Positions 16,716 through 25,217 of a stretch of 64,000 bases of DNA are shown in pieces. The notes beneath the pieces were generated by a model that was not told where the DNA came from, made no database searches, and saw only the letters and a program-made list of their open reading frames with translations. Where the stretch lies: assembly GCA_049516595.1 (NCBI GenBank), contig JBEKSY010000003.1, positions 1 to 64,000 of the forward strand, read 5' to 3'. Position 1 is the first letter of the stretch. Each line of letters starts with the position of its first letter. The DNA comes from JBEKHT01 sp049516595. Lineage in GTDB: Bacteria > Chloroflexota > Anaerolineae > Anaerolineales > RBG-16-64-43. Both the position numbers and the translations under genes were made by a program.

Positions 16716-17912
16716 CTAGCTAGTCCACAACCAGTTTTCTGATTTCATGATCGACATGATTTGTGGCAGATCATGCTCGAGGAATTGCAGCCATTTCTTG
16801 TTGATCTCCGATTCGATATCTTCAGCGGCTGTCTCCTCATAGTCCGTTGGAGTAAGAATCTGTCGCTCGTAGATCGCATTCCACTTCTTGGCCAATGCCT
16901 TTTGGGACGGCTTGAAGGGCGGTTTGTTAGCATGTGCCATGTCCATGAGCCTTTGCCTAGTATCCTGTGGCCCTGGTCCGATAACAAGGTGGAGCCAAAG
17001 TCGGTCCTCGCTGTTATGGAATTCGAACAAGAGCATGCGCTTTGAACGAGTCCAACCATCCCCCTGAAGGAGGATGGGAACGTCCCATTCCCTCACTCCA
17101 AAGTTGATATAGGATTTGACCGTGCGATCAAGGACCAAGGAATGTTGATCCTCGATGAGTCCCTTCAGTAGTTCCCCGATTTCCCCCTGTCGGTCAGAGC
17201 GGTACTCATAAATCAAGTTGAATGCGCGTTGGTGTTTGCGATAAATCCGCCGGCAGAGATCTGCAATTTCCGATTCGTTCACGATATGCCTCCTCAACAT
17301 CTGTGTGTAATGGGAAATGGCAACTTTGACATCGGGCCCAACACTCGATGAACGCGCCTCCATTAGTTGTTCGAGTATCGTACAAACCAAAGTGTAATCG
17401 ACAGGTATGTAGGAGTCGTCTTTGGGCTGGTCGCCCTCCGGGGTGAGGAAGAGCCCCAAGATGTGCCAATCGGGGTAGTGCTGGCTCACGGTTCTTCGGT
17501 AGCGTTGGAGTTGCTCGCCGTGTTCGCCCGCGTGTATCTTGTTCTCGATGATTACAGCTAGGCGGTTACGCTCATCTGTCAGCAAAATATCGATATTCTG
17601 CCATTCGCGTTGCACCATGATTTCATTCAAATCCCATATGTCCAGATCAATGGGGGTTATTGGCAGAGTCTGCTCTGGTAAGGTTGCCAGAGCTCTCTGC
17701 AATAGGCGTTTGACAAAGATGTCCCCCAACCCATGGTTTTGAGATGGGTCAAGAAGAAATGATAGAAAATCGGAATGTCGCACCTCAGCGTGCACTGCCC
17801 CAACAGCCTCGAATATGTTGAACTGGTCCAGCAGAGTTTCCAGTTCTTCTAGATCTTGGTTGTCAACGACAAGGGCCTCAAGAGCTTTCCCATCCAAGTC
17901 TGTGTCGTTCAT
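16716..17912 (-). CDS. PD-(D/E)XK nuclease-superfamily protein (PDDEXK_4 type)
   Basis: 398-aa protein, cytoplasmic. The N-terminal segment EVRHSDFLSFLLDP and the nuclease core match the PDDEXK_4 group: Asp108 in NIDILL, then Glu123 and Lys125 in AVIIENKI, followed by GEHGEQLQRYR. The rest is helical with no recognised domain. Such proteins are common in defence islands and on mobile elements; the exact target is unknown. It is the first gene inside the left TIR of element 1, pointing outward, and is probably cargo. Confidence 0.8.
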   Translation of the reverse strand: MNDTDLDGKALEALVVDNQDLEELETLLDQFNIFEAVGAVHAEVRHSDFLSFLLDPSQNHGLGDIFVKRLLQRALATLPEQTLPITPIDLDIWDLNEIMVQREWQNIDILLTDERNRLAVIIENKIHAGEHGEQLQRYRRTVSQHYPDWHILGLFLTPEGDQPKDDSYIPVDYTLVCTILEQLMEARSSSVGPDVKVAISHYTQMLRRHIVNESEIADLCRRIYRKHQRAFNLIYEYRSDRQGEIGELLKGLIEDQHSLVLDRTVKSYINFGVREWDVPILLQGDGWTRSKRMLLFEFHNSEDRLWLHLVIGPGPQDTRQRLMDMAHANKPPFKPSQKALAKKWNAIYERQILTPTDYEETAAEDIESEINKKWLQFLEHDLPQIMSIMKSENWLWTS

Positions 17913-18178
17913 CTTCTGCTCGATTCGGCATCAACTGCTTTTGCCATGTCATTCTTCTGGATGGTCGATTTCAATTCTCATCTGCCAGGGTGACTCCGAG
18001 TCTTTTGATTGGTCGGCAAACGCAAACCAAGCAAGAGCCGGCAGGGTGGTCAGTGTACCCATTGGAGAATCTCGAGACGACCTCTCTACGACCTACAGGC
18101 AATGCAAGCCGTACATATCGCCAAGCGCGCCGGGTCAGCTTCGGTGCGTTGTTAGGCATCTGCAAGTCAAACGGCCGT

Positions 18179-18799
18179 TCAGGCAATCATCGCCGTGACT
18201 TGCTTCAACATCCCAAGTACCGCCGTTCGTGCTGCCTTGTTCGTATTCAGTACCAGCGGACTGGGATGCAACATGTGCACCACGTCCACGTTCGGAGCCT
18301 GTTGGTGTACGCACGGCTCTGCCCTCTGAGCCTTGCGTCCTACTAGCACAGCCACATGCAACCTCGGCAAGCTCGCGAGAAGTGACTCCAAGTACGGCAA
18401 GGCCTCGGCAATGTCATCGCTCCTGGCTGGGCGAATCTTGGAGCCTGTTCCTATGTACCAGGGAATGATGTTCCACGACACGGTCAACGTCCTATCGAGC
18501 CCTGCCTCTCTGTTCAGGAGAAGGAAGTTCTTCGCTGTCTCGTCCGGATTGTTCCTGGAAACAAACCCGCTTGCAACCGCTCGAGGCCCCGGCGCCTCCA
18601 ATAGGAAAAGGCACCGTGCATCAATCCCTCCATCGTCGGGGTCGAAGTAGGGAACCTCCCTCTCCAAGCCTACTTCCCGTCGGATCCTTCGGACGAGTTG
18701 GTTCAGCAGGAGAACGTGAGGCTCGTCGACGCGGGCCAAGCGAGCAGCGCGTTCATCAGGATTCCCTAGAGACTTGGGCTCATCTGGCAGTATCTTCAT
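18179..18799 (-). CDS. Uracil-DNA-glycosylase-superfamily protein
   Basis: 206-aa protein resembling the uracil-DNA glycosylase fold. Visible motifs are CLFLLEAPGPRA (in the position of the GE/QxPG motif), a central WNIIPWY segment and HPSPL near the end, matching the family's C-terminal HP-S motif. It may remove uracil or another damaged base, or may have lost activity; this cannot be judged. It stands alone between two PD-(D/E)XK genes in the cargo region of element 1. The start lacks a clear Shine-Dalgarno. Confidence 0.7.
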   Translation of the reverse strand: MKILPDEPKSLGNPDERAARLARVDEPHVLLLNQLVRRIRREVGLEREVPYFDPDDGGIDARCLFLLEAPGPRAVASGFVSRNNPDETAKNFLLLNREAGLDRTLTVSWNIIPWYIGTGSKIRPARSDDIAEALPYLESLLASLPRLHVAVLVGRKAQRAEPCVHQQAPNVDVVHMLHPSPLVLNTNKAARTAVLGMLKQVTAMIA

Positions 18800-18935
18800 C
18801 GGGATGTACTGGCCTTCCGACGCCTAAATGGTCTCGAGCAATGCTTTGCGATGGAAGCGGGCATCACCTCCCAGACTCATGGGCAAGACAACCATCACTA
18901 ACCGTCCGGCCCGCCAGGTCAGCATCAGTGAGTTG

Positions 18936-19406
18936 TTAGACAGCGCCGTTGCCGGCTGGCAGGGATTTGATGAACCGATCAAACGAGTAATTCTCTAGAA
19001 TTGGCATGTTCGCCTGCGAAAGGTTGATGCCCCATTCAGGGAGGCTCTTCTTGCCTTCGTAATCACGGGTGGCAAGGAGCTTGTTGGGAGTGAGCCACTG
19101 AGTCGAGGGGATCACGTATAGTGACGGAGGCTGAAGCTGCTGAAACAAGACAATCGCGGCGAGGAGTCTGTCGTTCGGGCGGAACTTATCCTTCTGGAGG
19201 AAGATGTAGTTATGACCTCTTGCGGACTTGACCTGGACATCAAAATACGGGCCTGGGTGCATTCGAACCACGAAGTCGACCCCGTGCTCGTCGACCTCCG
19301 CGGAGAAGACATCGAAACCCCAGAGCGTGAACTCCATCTTCGCGGAGTACTCGGCAAACTTCCCGACCTGAAGCGGACTGAGCCGCTCCCAATCGTATCG
19401 CTCCAT
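18936..19406 (-). CDS. PD-(D/E)XK-like small protein (DUF4365-like)
   Basis: 156-aa protein with the restriction-endonuclease-like core: Glu19 in GKFAEYSAKM, Asp44 in HGVDFVVRM, then Gln58-x-Lys60 in FDVQVKSARG. The ATG at 19406 has an excellent AAAGGAGG Shine-Dalgarno 6 bp upstream; the open frame to 19553 is not needed. The arrangement matches DUF4365-type or Holliday-resolvase-like nucleases. The function is not known. It is part of the element 1 cargo. Confidence 0.7.
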   Translation of the reverse strand: MERYDWERLSPLQVGKFAEYSAKMEFTLWGFDVFSAEVDEHGVDFVVRMHPGPYFDVQVKSARGHNYIFLQKDKFRPNDRLLAAIVLFQQLQPPSLYVIPSTQWLTPNKLLATRDYEGKKSLPEWGINLSQANMPILENYSFDRFIKSLPAGNGAV

Positions 19407-19582
19407 TGGATGCCTCCTTTCTGTCCTACCTGACGGCCTCGAGCTTAGTCGCTCGGCAGAACCGGGCAATGCCACCTCAATGTGTCCTGGACCTCGGCGA
19501 GGCGGCGCAAGCCTCTCGGGGGTCCTCGATTCCATGGTTGGTCCCCCTGTCAAGACAGAGTCTGTTCACGGACCCTGTTGTT

Positions 19583-20476
19583 TTACGGTTCCCGGATCTC
19601 GTAATCGCTAAATTGAACGTCGACACTCCGCCTCGGGTTCTGAACGTCAACACTGACTCCAATGCCGCCTTTCGCTGTCGACCCTGAATCATAGGTAAGT
19701 TGCGATTGGAACAGATCATTGATGAAGAATGTGAAAACTGAGCCCTCTGCATCGACTGTTAGCTTGTTCCATTCGCCATTCGGCTGGAGGCCGGAGGCAT
19801 CGGTTAACCCTTGTAGATTGATGTAGTTTCCGTGCTCGTCATCTGAGCCAACGTAGTACTTGCCGTCTGCGGTAAGCCAGAACCCAATCATGCTGCTGTA
19901 CGATTGGTGATAGAGCCGGAACACCAACCCATATGACGCGCTTGGATCCGCGTCCACCAACAGCGCTTTTATGGATGCATTGAAATCGTAATAGGTACCA
20001 TATGGGGCGCACCACCTGCTCGCGCTGTTGTCGCCACTCGTAAACGTCACGTGATACGTGTTCTGGTTAAAGAAGAACCGAGTCTTGCCTCCGTCGGCGT
20101 CGATTCGTGGTTGCGGGTTATCGCACCAACCGAAGAGATTCTTGGTCAGGGGATCATACTTAGTGCGCTTCCAATTGGCCACTTTGGTCGCCACTGCGTA
20201 CCCCTGTTCGGACAGATCAGAGGGGGCTTGTCGTGTGAGCAGCTGTCCTGTGAACTGCGGAGGGATTGTGGGTTGGGCAGGAGGAGGTGCTGTTACAGTC
20301 GGCGCGATGGTTGGAGGAGAGGGAAGGCGTCCAGCTTCGGAGGTCAGTGTCGCATTCACCGAAACCGCAACGAGGGTCGCCTGCTGCCCTGCGGTTGGGC
20401 CGCAAGATCCCACTAATAGGGAGAGCAAGACAAGGACACGAGCAGGCCACCGACTTAGAAGAGGCAGTCTTTTCAT
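19583..20476 (-). CDS. Predicted lipoprotein with C-terminal jelly-roll-like domain
   Basis: 297-aa protein starting MKRLPLLSRWPARVLVLLSL and carrying the lipobox LVGSC, so it is probably a membrane-anchored exported lipoprotein. A Pro/Thr-rich linker (PPTIAPTVTAPPPAQPTIPP) leads to a domain of about 190 residues with YGLVFRLYHQSYSSMIGFWL and GEWNKLTVDAEGSVFTFFIN, which resembles concanavalin-like beta-sandwich domains. The start has a GGGGG Shine-Dalgarno. It lies just downstream of polB within element 1; its role there is unknown. Confidence 0.65.
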   Translation of the reverse strand: MKRLPLLSRWPARVLVLLSLLVGSCGPTAGQQATLVAVSVNATLTSEAGRLPSPPTIAPTVTAPPPAQPTIPPQFTGQLLTRQAPSDLSEQGYAVATKVANWKRTKYDPLTKNLFGWCDNPQPRIDADGGKTRFFFNQNTYHVTFTSGDNSASRWCAPYGTYYDFNASIKALLVDADPSASYGLVFRLYHQSYSSMIGFWLTADGKYYVGSDDEHGNYINLQGLTDASGLQPNGEWNKLTVDAEGSVFTFFINDLFQSQLTYDSGSTAKGGIGVSVDVQNPRRSVDVQFSDYEIREP

Positions 20477-20583
20477 TCCGTCCCCCTTTCGGGTGAAGCC
20501 CAGTCGGCGTGTGGGTCGCCCATTTCTGTTTTCTACATAATACAATGGGACACCCGAGAGGGAAGCAACTTTGCAAAGTGCAA

Positions 20584-23500
20584 TCAAGGTGCACGGGGCT
20601 GTGGCCGAATACCAAACGAAGAGACCTGATCTCGGCCCAAATCAGCGAGGAACGTGGCACATTTCTCAATGAGGGTCCTATCCATGGCTGGGTCGTCCTG
20701 TTGACTGTGGTTTTCCAGTACTTCTCGGGCCCACCCTGCTGCCATCGCCGCCACCTTGGGAAGACGCTTCTTCGAGGGCCTTTTCACGCCTTTTCGAAGG
20801 TAGTGGACCTCGCGCTTGCTGTAACCAGTTTCCTTCTGGATTCGGGCAGCAGGAATCTCTTCCAGTATCGGCTGAACCATCTCCCATAGATCCCGCTCGT
20901 AGACATTGAGCACCCGCTCCTCCTCATCGACTAAGCCTGCCTGAACAAGCTCCAGCTCATTGGCTTCCTTGCCGATATGGACGACGCTATCGACTTCGAT
21001 GTGGCGGGGGCCAAGCAACCCAACCGTCTTTCTTGTGCATGGCTTTCCGTCCGGACCTGCCGATTTTGTCTCGGGCTGCTGTGCATGCTCAAGAATCAGG
21101 TCCTCGTAAGTACGGCCTATGCAGGTCCTTGGGGCCATCGAAAGTCCGCGGCCTGCCACGATCACATAGAAACCCTCTGACGGGTCGTGGATGTTTACCC
21201 ATTGGCTAATCCCCTTGCCCGCTTCACCCACGGGCCTGATGAGGCAGAGGGATTCCTCACGAGGAATGTCGGGGGGTCGTCCCGCGATCGGGTCCAAGGG
21301 CACGTGTTCTAAGAAGTTGAAGGGCTTGACCGCGTCCCGGTATTCCTTCGCGGGCCCATTGGGCTGGGCGGGGTTTTTCGCGTTGAAAGGCCCGAACCAA
21401 TTCATCATGCCGGGCGTCGTGATGGAAACTCGGGTATGGGCCAGTTGGCCAGCCCACAATGGCCTCGGCCTTCTTCTGAGGCCCATGGCCGGGCAGACGA
21501 TTTGACCCCAAGCCTGTTCGATCCAATCATGGACGGGCGCACCTGTCAGCGGGTCCACCGGTGGGAGATAGTACCCCAACCCATGCTCGCTGCACTTCCG
21601 CATGACCGGTTCGCGCCCTTCCAGGTTGAACAGGGCGTACCGTTTTGATGACACGCAGAAGCACCAGAGTTGCTTCCGTTCACGTGCTTCTCCTGGAGCG
21701 TAGTTTTCATCCTCTAGCCTCAAGATGCTCCCGGGGACGATTCCGCGATCGTAGGGGTTCAACCTTGCGAACTTCAAGCGGATCTCCTCCACCTGGGCCC
21801 AAGACAAAGCCTTGATTGCGCCAAGCCCTCGGGGGCGCGATGTAGTGCCTCCGGGGTAGCGGACGAGACCACCATTCTCATTTGCCACAACCGCGATGCT
21901 GTCCGTGTCCACGAAGGCAAATGTGCCTCCTCGGTTTTGGACCTCAAGCTCTGCCAGCGTGAGCATCAGCCTAGCCGCGCCCGTAAGAAGGCATCCGAGA
22001 ATTGGGAAGTAGAACGGGCCTGCCTCCTCCGGGTAGTCGGTCACGGAGTCGAACCTTTCCGCACCGTAGACCTTGATCTCTGTCCCTGGGTTCTCCTGCC
22101 TGTTCAGCTCAATGAAGATGCCGTAACTCGTGGAGTTGGCCAGAATCTTCAGGGCGTGCTGGAGCCGCTCCCGCTCCTGCGGGTCGAGACCCTCATCTTG
22201 TTTGATCGAGTACCGGGCTTCAATTACCGCCCGGAAGAAGTCGTCAACCTTAGGGTCAATGTGGACGGATCCCCCAAAGTCAACCTCCTTGAGCCTCGCC
22301 TGCTTCCCCTTTGGGCGGAACCTAATGGCGCGGATAACCTTGGGAGGCTTCCCCGTGTGAAGTTTGCTCGCGATGCAGTCCGCAAGGGTGTAACAAAGAG
22401 GGGTCTTCGATTTGACTCGAGTGAGACCGATCGAATATTGCCCGTTGCCAGCCTGGCTGTAGTCGGCCCGGACAGGGAGAAGATCGTCCTCTGGGAGCAC
22501 CTCAACCAAAGCGGGCAGATCCTGCCATGATGCGGGATCGAAAAGGTCTTCGGCAGTGATACGGTCGAGCAAGCCGGTCACCTCCTCGGTGGCATCGATC
22601 ACTTCGATCTCTTCGGCGGTAACGAATCCCCAGAGGCCCATGAGCGAGTTGACCGTGGGATACGTGCTCAGGAAGTCGAGGTAGACCACCGGTAGTGGGA
22701 CCCGCCGATTCCGGCACCCCGCTCGGCCTCCGTAGTACGCAGTCATCGCCCATCCCTGCACCTGCGCCCGGCTCATGCGCAACTTCTTTTCGACCCGGAG
22801 CCGGGGAAGGTGAATGCCCATGGCCTTCAGGTATGCCTTGCCTATGGTGGCGGGGGAGTACGCGCGATTCGGTGTCAGTTCAATCGGGTGGCGGCGGAAT
22901 TCCTGCAGGAGCTTCTGATAGAGCTCCGAGGTCGCAAGGACGCCCCGGCGGGCGTAGTCGAGATAATCCTTGGTGAGGGTCCCACGATCCGCGGCCTGCA
23001 ATTTGAGGTTCTCAACCCCAAACCGGAGGCAGGCGCTCTCTAGACTGTGAGATTCCCCCGTCAGCGCATAGGCCAGCGTTCGGCAATCCACAAACCATCC
23101 TCGGAAGGTGAGTTCCCGGTTTCCCTGTTTCCTTGCCATGTACTCTTTCTGCCATGCCGACGTGAACTGGGGTATTGCCCGTTTGTTGTCAATCGACTTC
23201 ACGGCAATGCGGGGGAAAAAACCATCCTGCTTCACGCGGCCCTTTTTATCCTTGTATGTGCGCGTCACGAAGCTGAAACCACCCTTAGTGGCGCCGCCAC
23301 GCGCCTTGCCCCACCTGACGGCCAGGCGGCTGATGTCAAAAGGGAGGTTGAAACCTACCACGGCAGCCCTCCCATCATAGGCGTAGCGCATGAACACATC
23401 CTTAAGGAACTGCTCGCGGGTGTTCAGTTGTAATGGTTCGCCACCCGCGGCATCACCCTCGCGGTGGGACCGGCAGTACTGACGCAGACTTTCCACCTCC

Positions 23501-23748
23501 TCCTGAGTTAGGTCATCTGCATGGAAGACGCCTTCGAGAAGGAGTTCCTCATGGTCGTAGAGGCGGTAGAAACCAAATCTGAGTCGCTGCGACGCGTCCG
23601 TGGTGGTCTCGCAGTCAAGGACCAGCGCGAGGCGAGGGTACGGCTGGACTTCCCGTGGCCCGTCGGCTTTGCGGCTCTCCTTCTTCAGTCGCCCAGCATG
23701 GGTTGTGTGCGCCCTGACAGCGACAGTGAGCCGAGAGGATGCGCTCAC
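20584..23748 (-). CDS. Family B DNA polymerase of element 1
   Basis: 1054-aa DNA polymerase. The 3'-5' exonuclease domain has Exo I Asp45/Glu47 (LDCET) and Exo II Asn134...Asp138 (GFNLPFD). Where Exo III expects Tyr-x3-Asp, it reads YARRG (265-269), so the last metal ligand is Gly269. Polymerase motif A is DFLSTYP (358-364), motif B KILANSTSYG (534-543), motif C VDTDS (613-617); all catalytic residues are there. The C-terminus has an HTH-like segment at 968-987 resembling that of the Cas1. The GTG start overlaps the HNH stop by 4 bp (GTGA). PolB is a defining gene of many casposons and presumably replicates or repairs the element. Confidence 0.92.
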   Translation of the reverse strand: MSASSRLTVAVRAHTTHAGRLKKESRKADGPREVQPYPRLALVLDCETTTDASQRLRFGFYRLYDHEELLLEGVFHADDLTQEEVESLRQYCRSHREGDAAGGEPLQLNTREQFLKDVFMRYAYDGRAAVVGFNLPFDISRLAVRWGKARGGATKGGFSFVTRTYKDKKGRVKQDGFFPRIAVKSIDNKRAIPQFTSAWQKEYMARKQGNRELTFRGWFVDCRTLAYALTGESHSLESACLRFGVENLKLQAADRGTLTKDYLDYARRGVLATSELYQKLLQEFRRHPIELTPNRAYSPATIGKAYLKAMGIHLPRLRVEKKLRMSRAQVQGWAMTAYYGGRAGCRNRRVPLPVVYLDFLSTYPTVNSLMGLWGFVTAEEIEVIDATEEVTGLLDRITAEDLFDPASWQDLPALVEVLPEDDLLPVRADYSQAGNGQYSIGLTRVKSKTPLCYTLADCIASKLHTGKPPKVIRAIRFRPKGKQARLKEVDFGGSVHIDPKVDDFFRAVIEARYSIKQDEGLDPQERERLQHALKILANSTSYGIFIELNRQENPGTEIKVYGAERFDSVTDYPEEAGPFYFPILGCLLTGAARLMLTLAELEVQNRGGTFAFVDTDSIAVVANENGGLVRYPGGTTSRPRGLGAIKALSWAQVEEIRLKFARLNPYDRGIVPGSILRLEDENYAPGEARERKQLWCFCVSSKRYALFNLEGREPVMRKCSEHGLGYYLPPVDPLTGAPVHDWIEQAWGQIVCPAMGLRRRPRPLWAGQLAHTRVSITTPGMMNWFGPFNAKNPAQPNGPAKEYRDAVKPFNFLEHVPLDPIAGRPPDIPREESLCLIRPVGEAGKGISQWVNIHDPSEGFYVIVAGRGLSMAPRTCIGRTYEDLILEHAQQPETKSAGPDGKPCTRKTVGLLGPRHIEVDSVVHIGKEANELELVQAGLVDEEERVLNVYERDLWEMVQPILEEIPAARIQKETGYSKREVHYLRKGVKRPSKKRLPKVAAMAAGWAREVLENHSQQDDPAMDRTLIEKCATFLADLGRDQVSSFGIRPQPRAP

Positions 23749-24224
23749 TTACCCCGCTCCCTTCGCCAAGCCTCGAACTGCTCGCCCCAGTCCTCCCCGG
23801 CCCTCTCAGAGAAGAATTGAGCCAGATCCTCAAGAGTCTTGGCTTGCTGCTCGGCCTCCTCCGCTTGATGCCTGAGCACGTTCGATCTTCCCCTCAGCCA
23901 TGCAGCTTGGAGGTGAAGAGGATCGCTCTTGGGGTTCTGCAGGGTTTCGCGAGGCCACTCGTTTTGCATGTCAGAAAGCACTGCGTGGTCGTTTGCGGGA
24001 ATGAGGACAATGAAGCTGTCGTTCTTCCGCCCGGCAGGGTGATGGCGCTGGTACGGAGACAGCCCTCTTCCTATGAGGCGGCAGTTCTCGCATAGAACCC
24101 TGCCTCGTGGGCGGGGGAGTACTCGCAGATCCGTGGCCCCGCAGCGCTCGCAACGCGCTCCAGCTCCAAGCCTTATTCCCTTCTTTGCGAGCCGGAGGGC
24201 CCTGTTGGCCTTCTCTCTTGCCAT
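23745..24224 (-). CDS. HNH-like nuclease with zinc ribbon
   Basis: 159-aa basic protein. Two CxxC knuckles (CERC at 25-28 and CENC at 45-48) frame a treble-clef, followed by RHHPAGRKND and NDHAVLSDMQ, which supply the His and Asn residues of an HNH-type active site. HNH nucleases accompany Cas1 and PolB in described casposon families. It lies third in the four-gene operon, 12 bp after the preceding gene, and its TGA overlaps the polB GTG. Nuclease activity is inferred from the motif only. Confidence 0.75.
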   Translation of the reverse strand: MAREKANRALRLAKKGIRLGAGARCERCGATDLRVLPRPRGRVLCENCRLIGRGLSPYQRHHPAGRKNDSFIVLIPANDHAVLSDMQNEWPRETLQNPKSDPLHLQAAWLRGRSNVLRHQAEEAEQQAKTLEDLAQFFSERAGEDWGEQFEAWRRERGK

Positions 24225-24236
24225 CCGCCTTGCCCT

Positions 24237-24902
24237 TCACTTTGATCCGACGTCCTCGTATATCGTTTCGAACTTGAACTCGCCAGCATCTCCAAGGTTC
24301 TCCAGCGCCTCGGAGCGAATCAGGAAAGGCCAACTAACCTTGCCCGACCTGATTGACTTGCCTCGAAACCGGCGGAGTTCCCTGCCGTCTCCAGTTGCCA
24401 CGTACTTGGCGACCGCGTTCCAGTATTCGCCGATCAACGATGCTGACCGCGAGTCTCGCACCTCGAGGTCGATCACCCCTTCCCTTGTGGGGAAGCGCAT
24501 AATCCTCAATAAGCGGTCGTATGGTTTGGCGGTCCAAAGACCCTTTGAGCGGCGGAGCGCGGGTTTCACGTACTTGGTGACGGTTCTCGAGGTGATGCGC
24601 CGGTCGGGGTTCATGAGGTTGAACTGCCTGACCGCCGCGCTCTTGTCTGACTTTCCTTGCCGCATGATGCTCAGGACCTCCAGCGCGTCCGCCCGCTTCT
24701 GTTGCGCGACAGGGGAAAGCCTGCGGATTGCGGCAATTGTGTTGAAGGAACGGTAGGCGCGGCGCTCCGCGCTGTAGCTGCCGTAGCCCTTGGATCGGGC
24801 CAGGGCGTCTCGGTAGGCCTGCTTGGTCCTGAATCGTCGCCGTGCGAAGTGGCCTCGCGTAGGGATGTACGGTCCGTGATGGAGCCTCGCGTGACGAGCC
24901 AT
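24237..24902 (-). CDS. Basic DNA-binding-like protein of the element 1 replication operon
   Basis: 221-aa protein, rich in Arg/Lys, that I do not recognise as a named family. The start at 24902 has a strong AGGAGG Shine-Dalgarno. A helix-turn-helix-like central part (ALEVLSIMRQGKSDKSAAVR, then ITSRTVTKYV) is followed by a small beta-rich segment (YDRLLRIMRFPTREGVIDLE). It sits 7 bp after the RHH gene and 12 bp before the HNH gene, so it is probably co-expressed with PolB. Replication initiation or TIR recognition are possible roles; this is inference from context. Confidence 0.6.
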   Translation of the reverse strand: MARHARLHHGPYIPTRGHFARRRFRTKQAYRDALARSKGYGSYSAERRAYRSFNTIAAIRRLSPVAQQKRADALEVLSIMRQGKSDKSAAVRQFNLMNPDRRITSRTVTKYVKPALRRSKGLWTAKPYDRLLRIMRFPTREGVIDLEVRDSRSASLIGEYWNAVAKYVATGDGRELRRFRGKSIRSGKVSWPFLIRSEALENLGDAGEFKFETIYEDVGSK

Positions 24903-24909
24903 TGACCTC

Positions 24910-25128
24910 CTACGCCTTTCTCCTTGGAGTGCGTCGCGATACACCTGTTGCTTCTCCAGCGGGTGCTCCTTCGCTAGCCAGCAACTGGAGGATGGCTTGC
25001 TCAACAACAGCAGACAGATCGATCCCGCTGCGAACTGTGTACCCGTACAGCTGCCCGAGCACCTGCAACGGGAGCCTGATAGCAAGGGTTCCAAGGTGCG
25101 GGTTTTCACTCATTTGCCTTCTAGTCAT
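24910..25128 (-). CDS. Small ribbon-helix-helix-type protein
   Basis: 72-aa protein with a strand GTLAIRLPLQVL and two helices (LGQLYGYTVRSGIDLSAVVE, then QAILQLLASEG), a pattern typical of Arc/MetJ/CopG-type repressors. It ends in a basic tail. The start at 25128 has AGGAGG 8 bp upstream. It is the first gene of the polB operon and lies next to the divergent promoter region, so autoregulation of the element is plausible. Confidence 0.65.
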   Translation of the reverse strand: MTRRQMSENPHLGTLAIRLPLQVLGQLYGYTVRSGIDLSAVVEQAILQLLASEGAPAGEATGVSRRTPRRKA

Positions 25129-25183
25129 CGGCCTGACCTCCTTCTGCGCTACCTTCAAGGATGCATCTCTGGAAAAAGGCCCT

Positions 25184-25211
25184 TTGACACGATTCTTGGG
25201 AATGGTAAAAT
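25184..25211 (+). promoter_or_regulatory. Predicted promoter for the regulator-cas1 unit
   Basis: Consensus -35 TTGACA (25184-25189), 16-bp spacer, -10 TAAAAT (25206-25211). The expected start of transcription, about 7 nt on, coincides with the GTG at 25218, so the transcript may be leaderless. It lies in the 89-bp gap from which the polB operon diverges. Confidence 0.65.
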
Positions 25212-25217
25212 AGGGGT

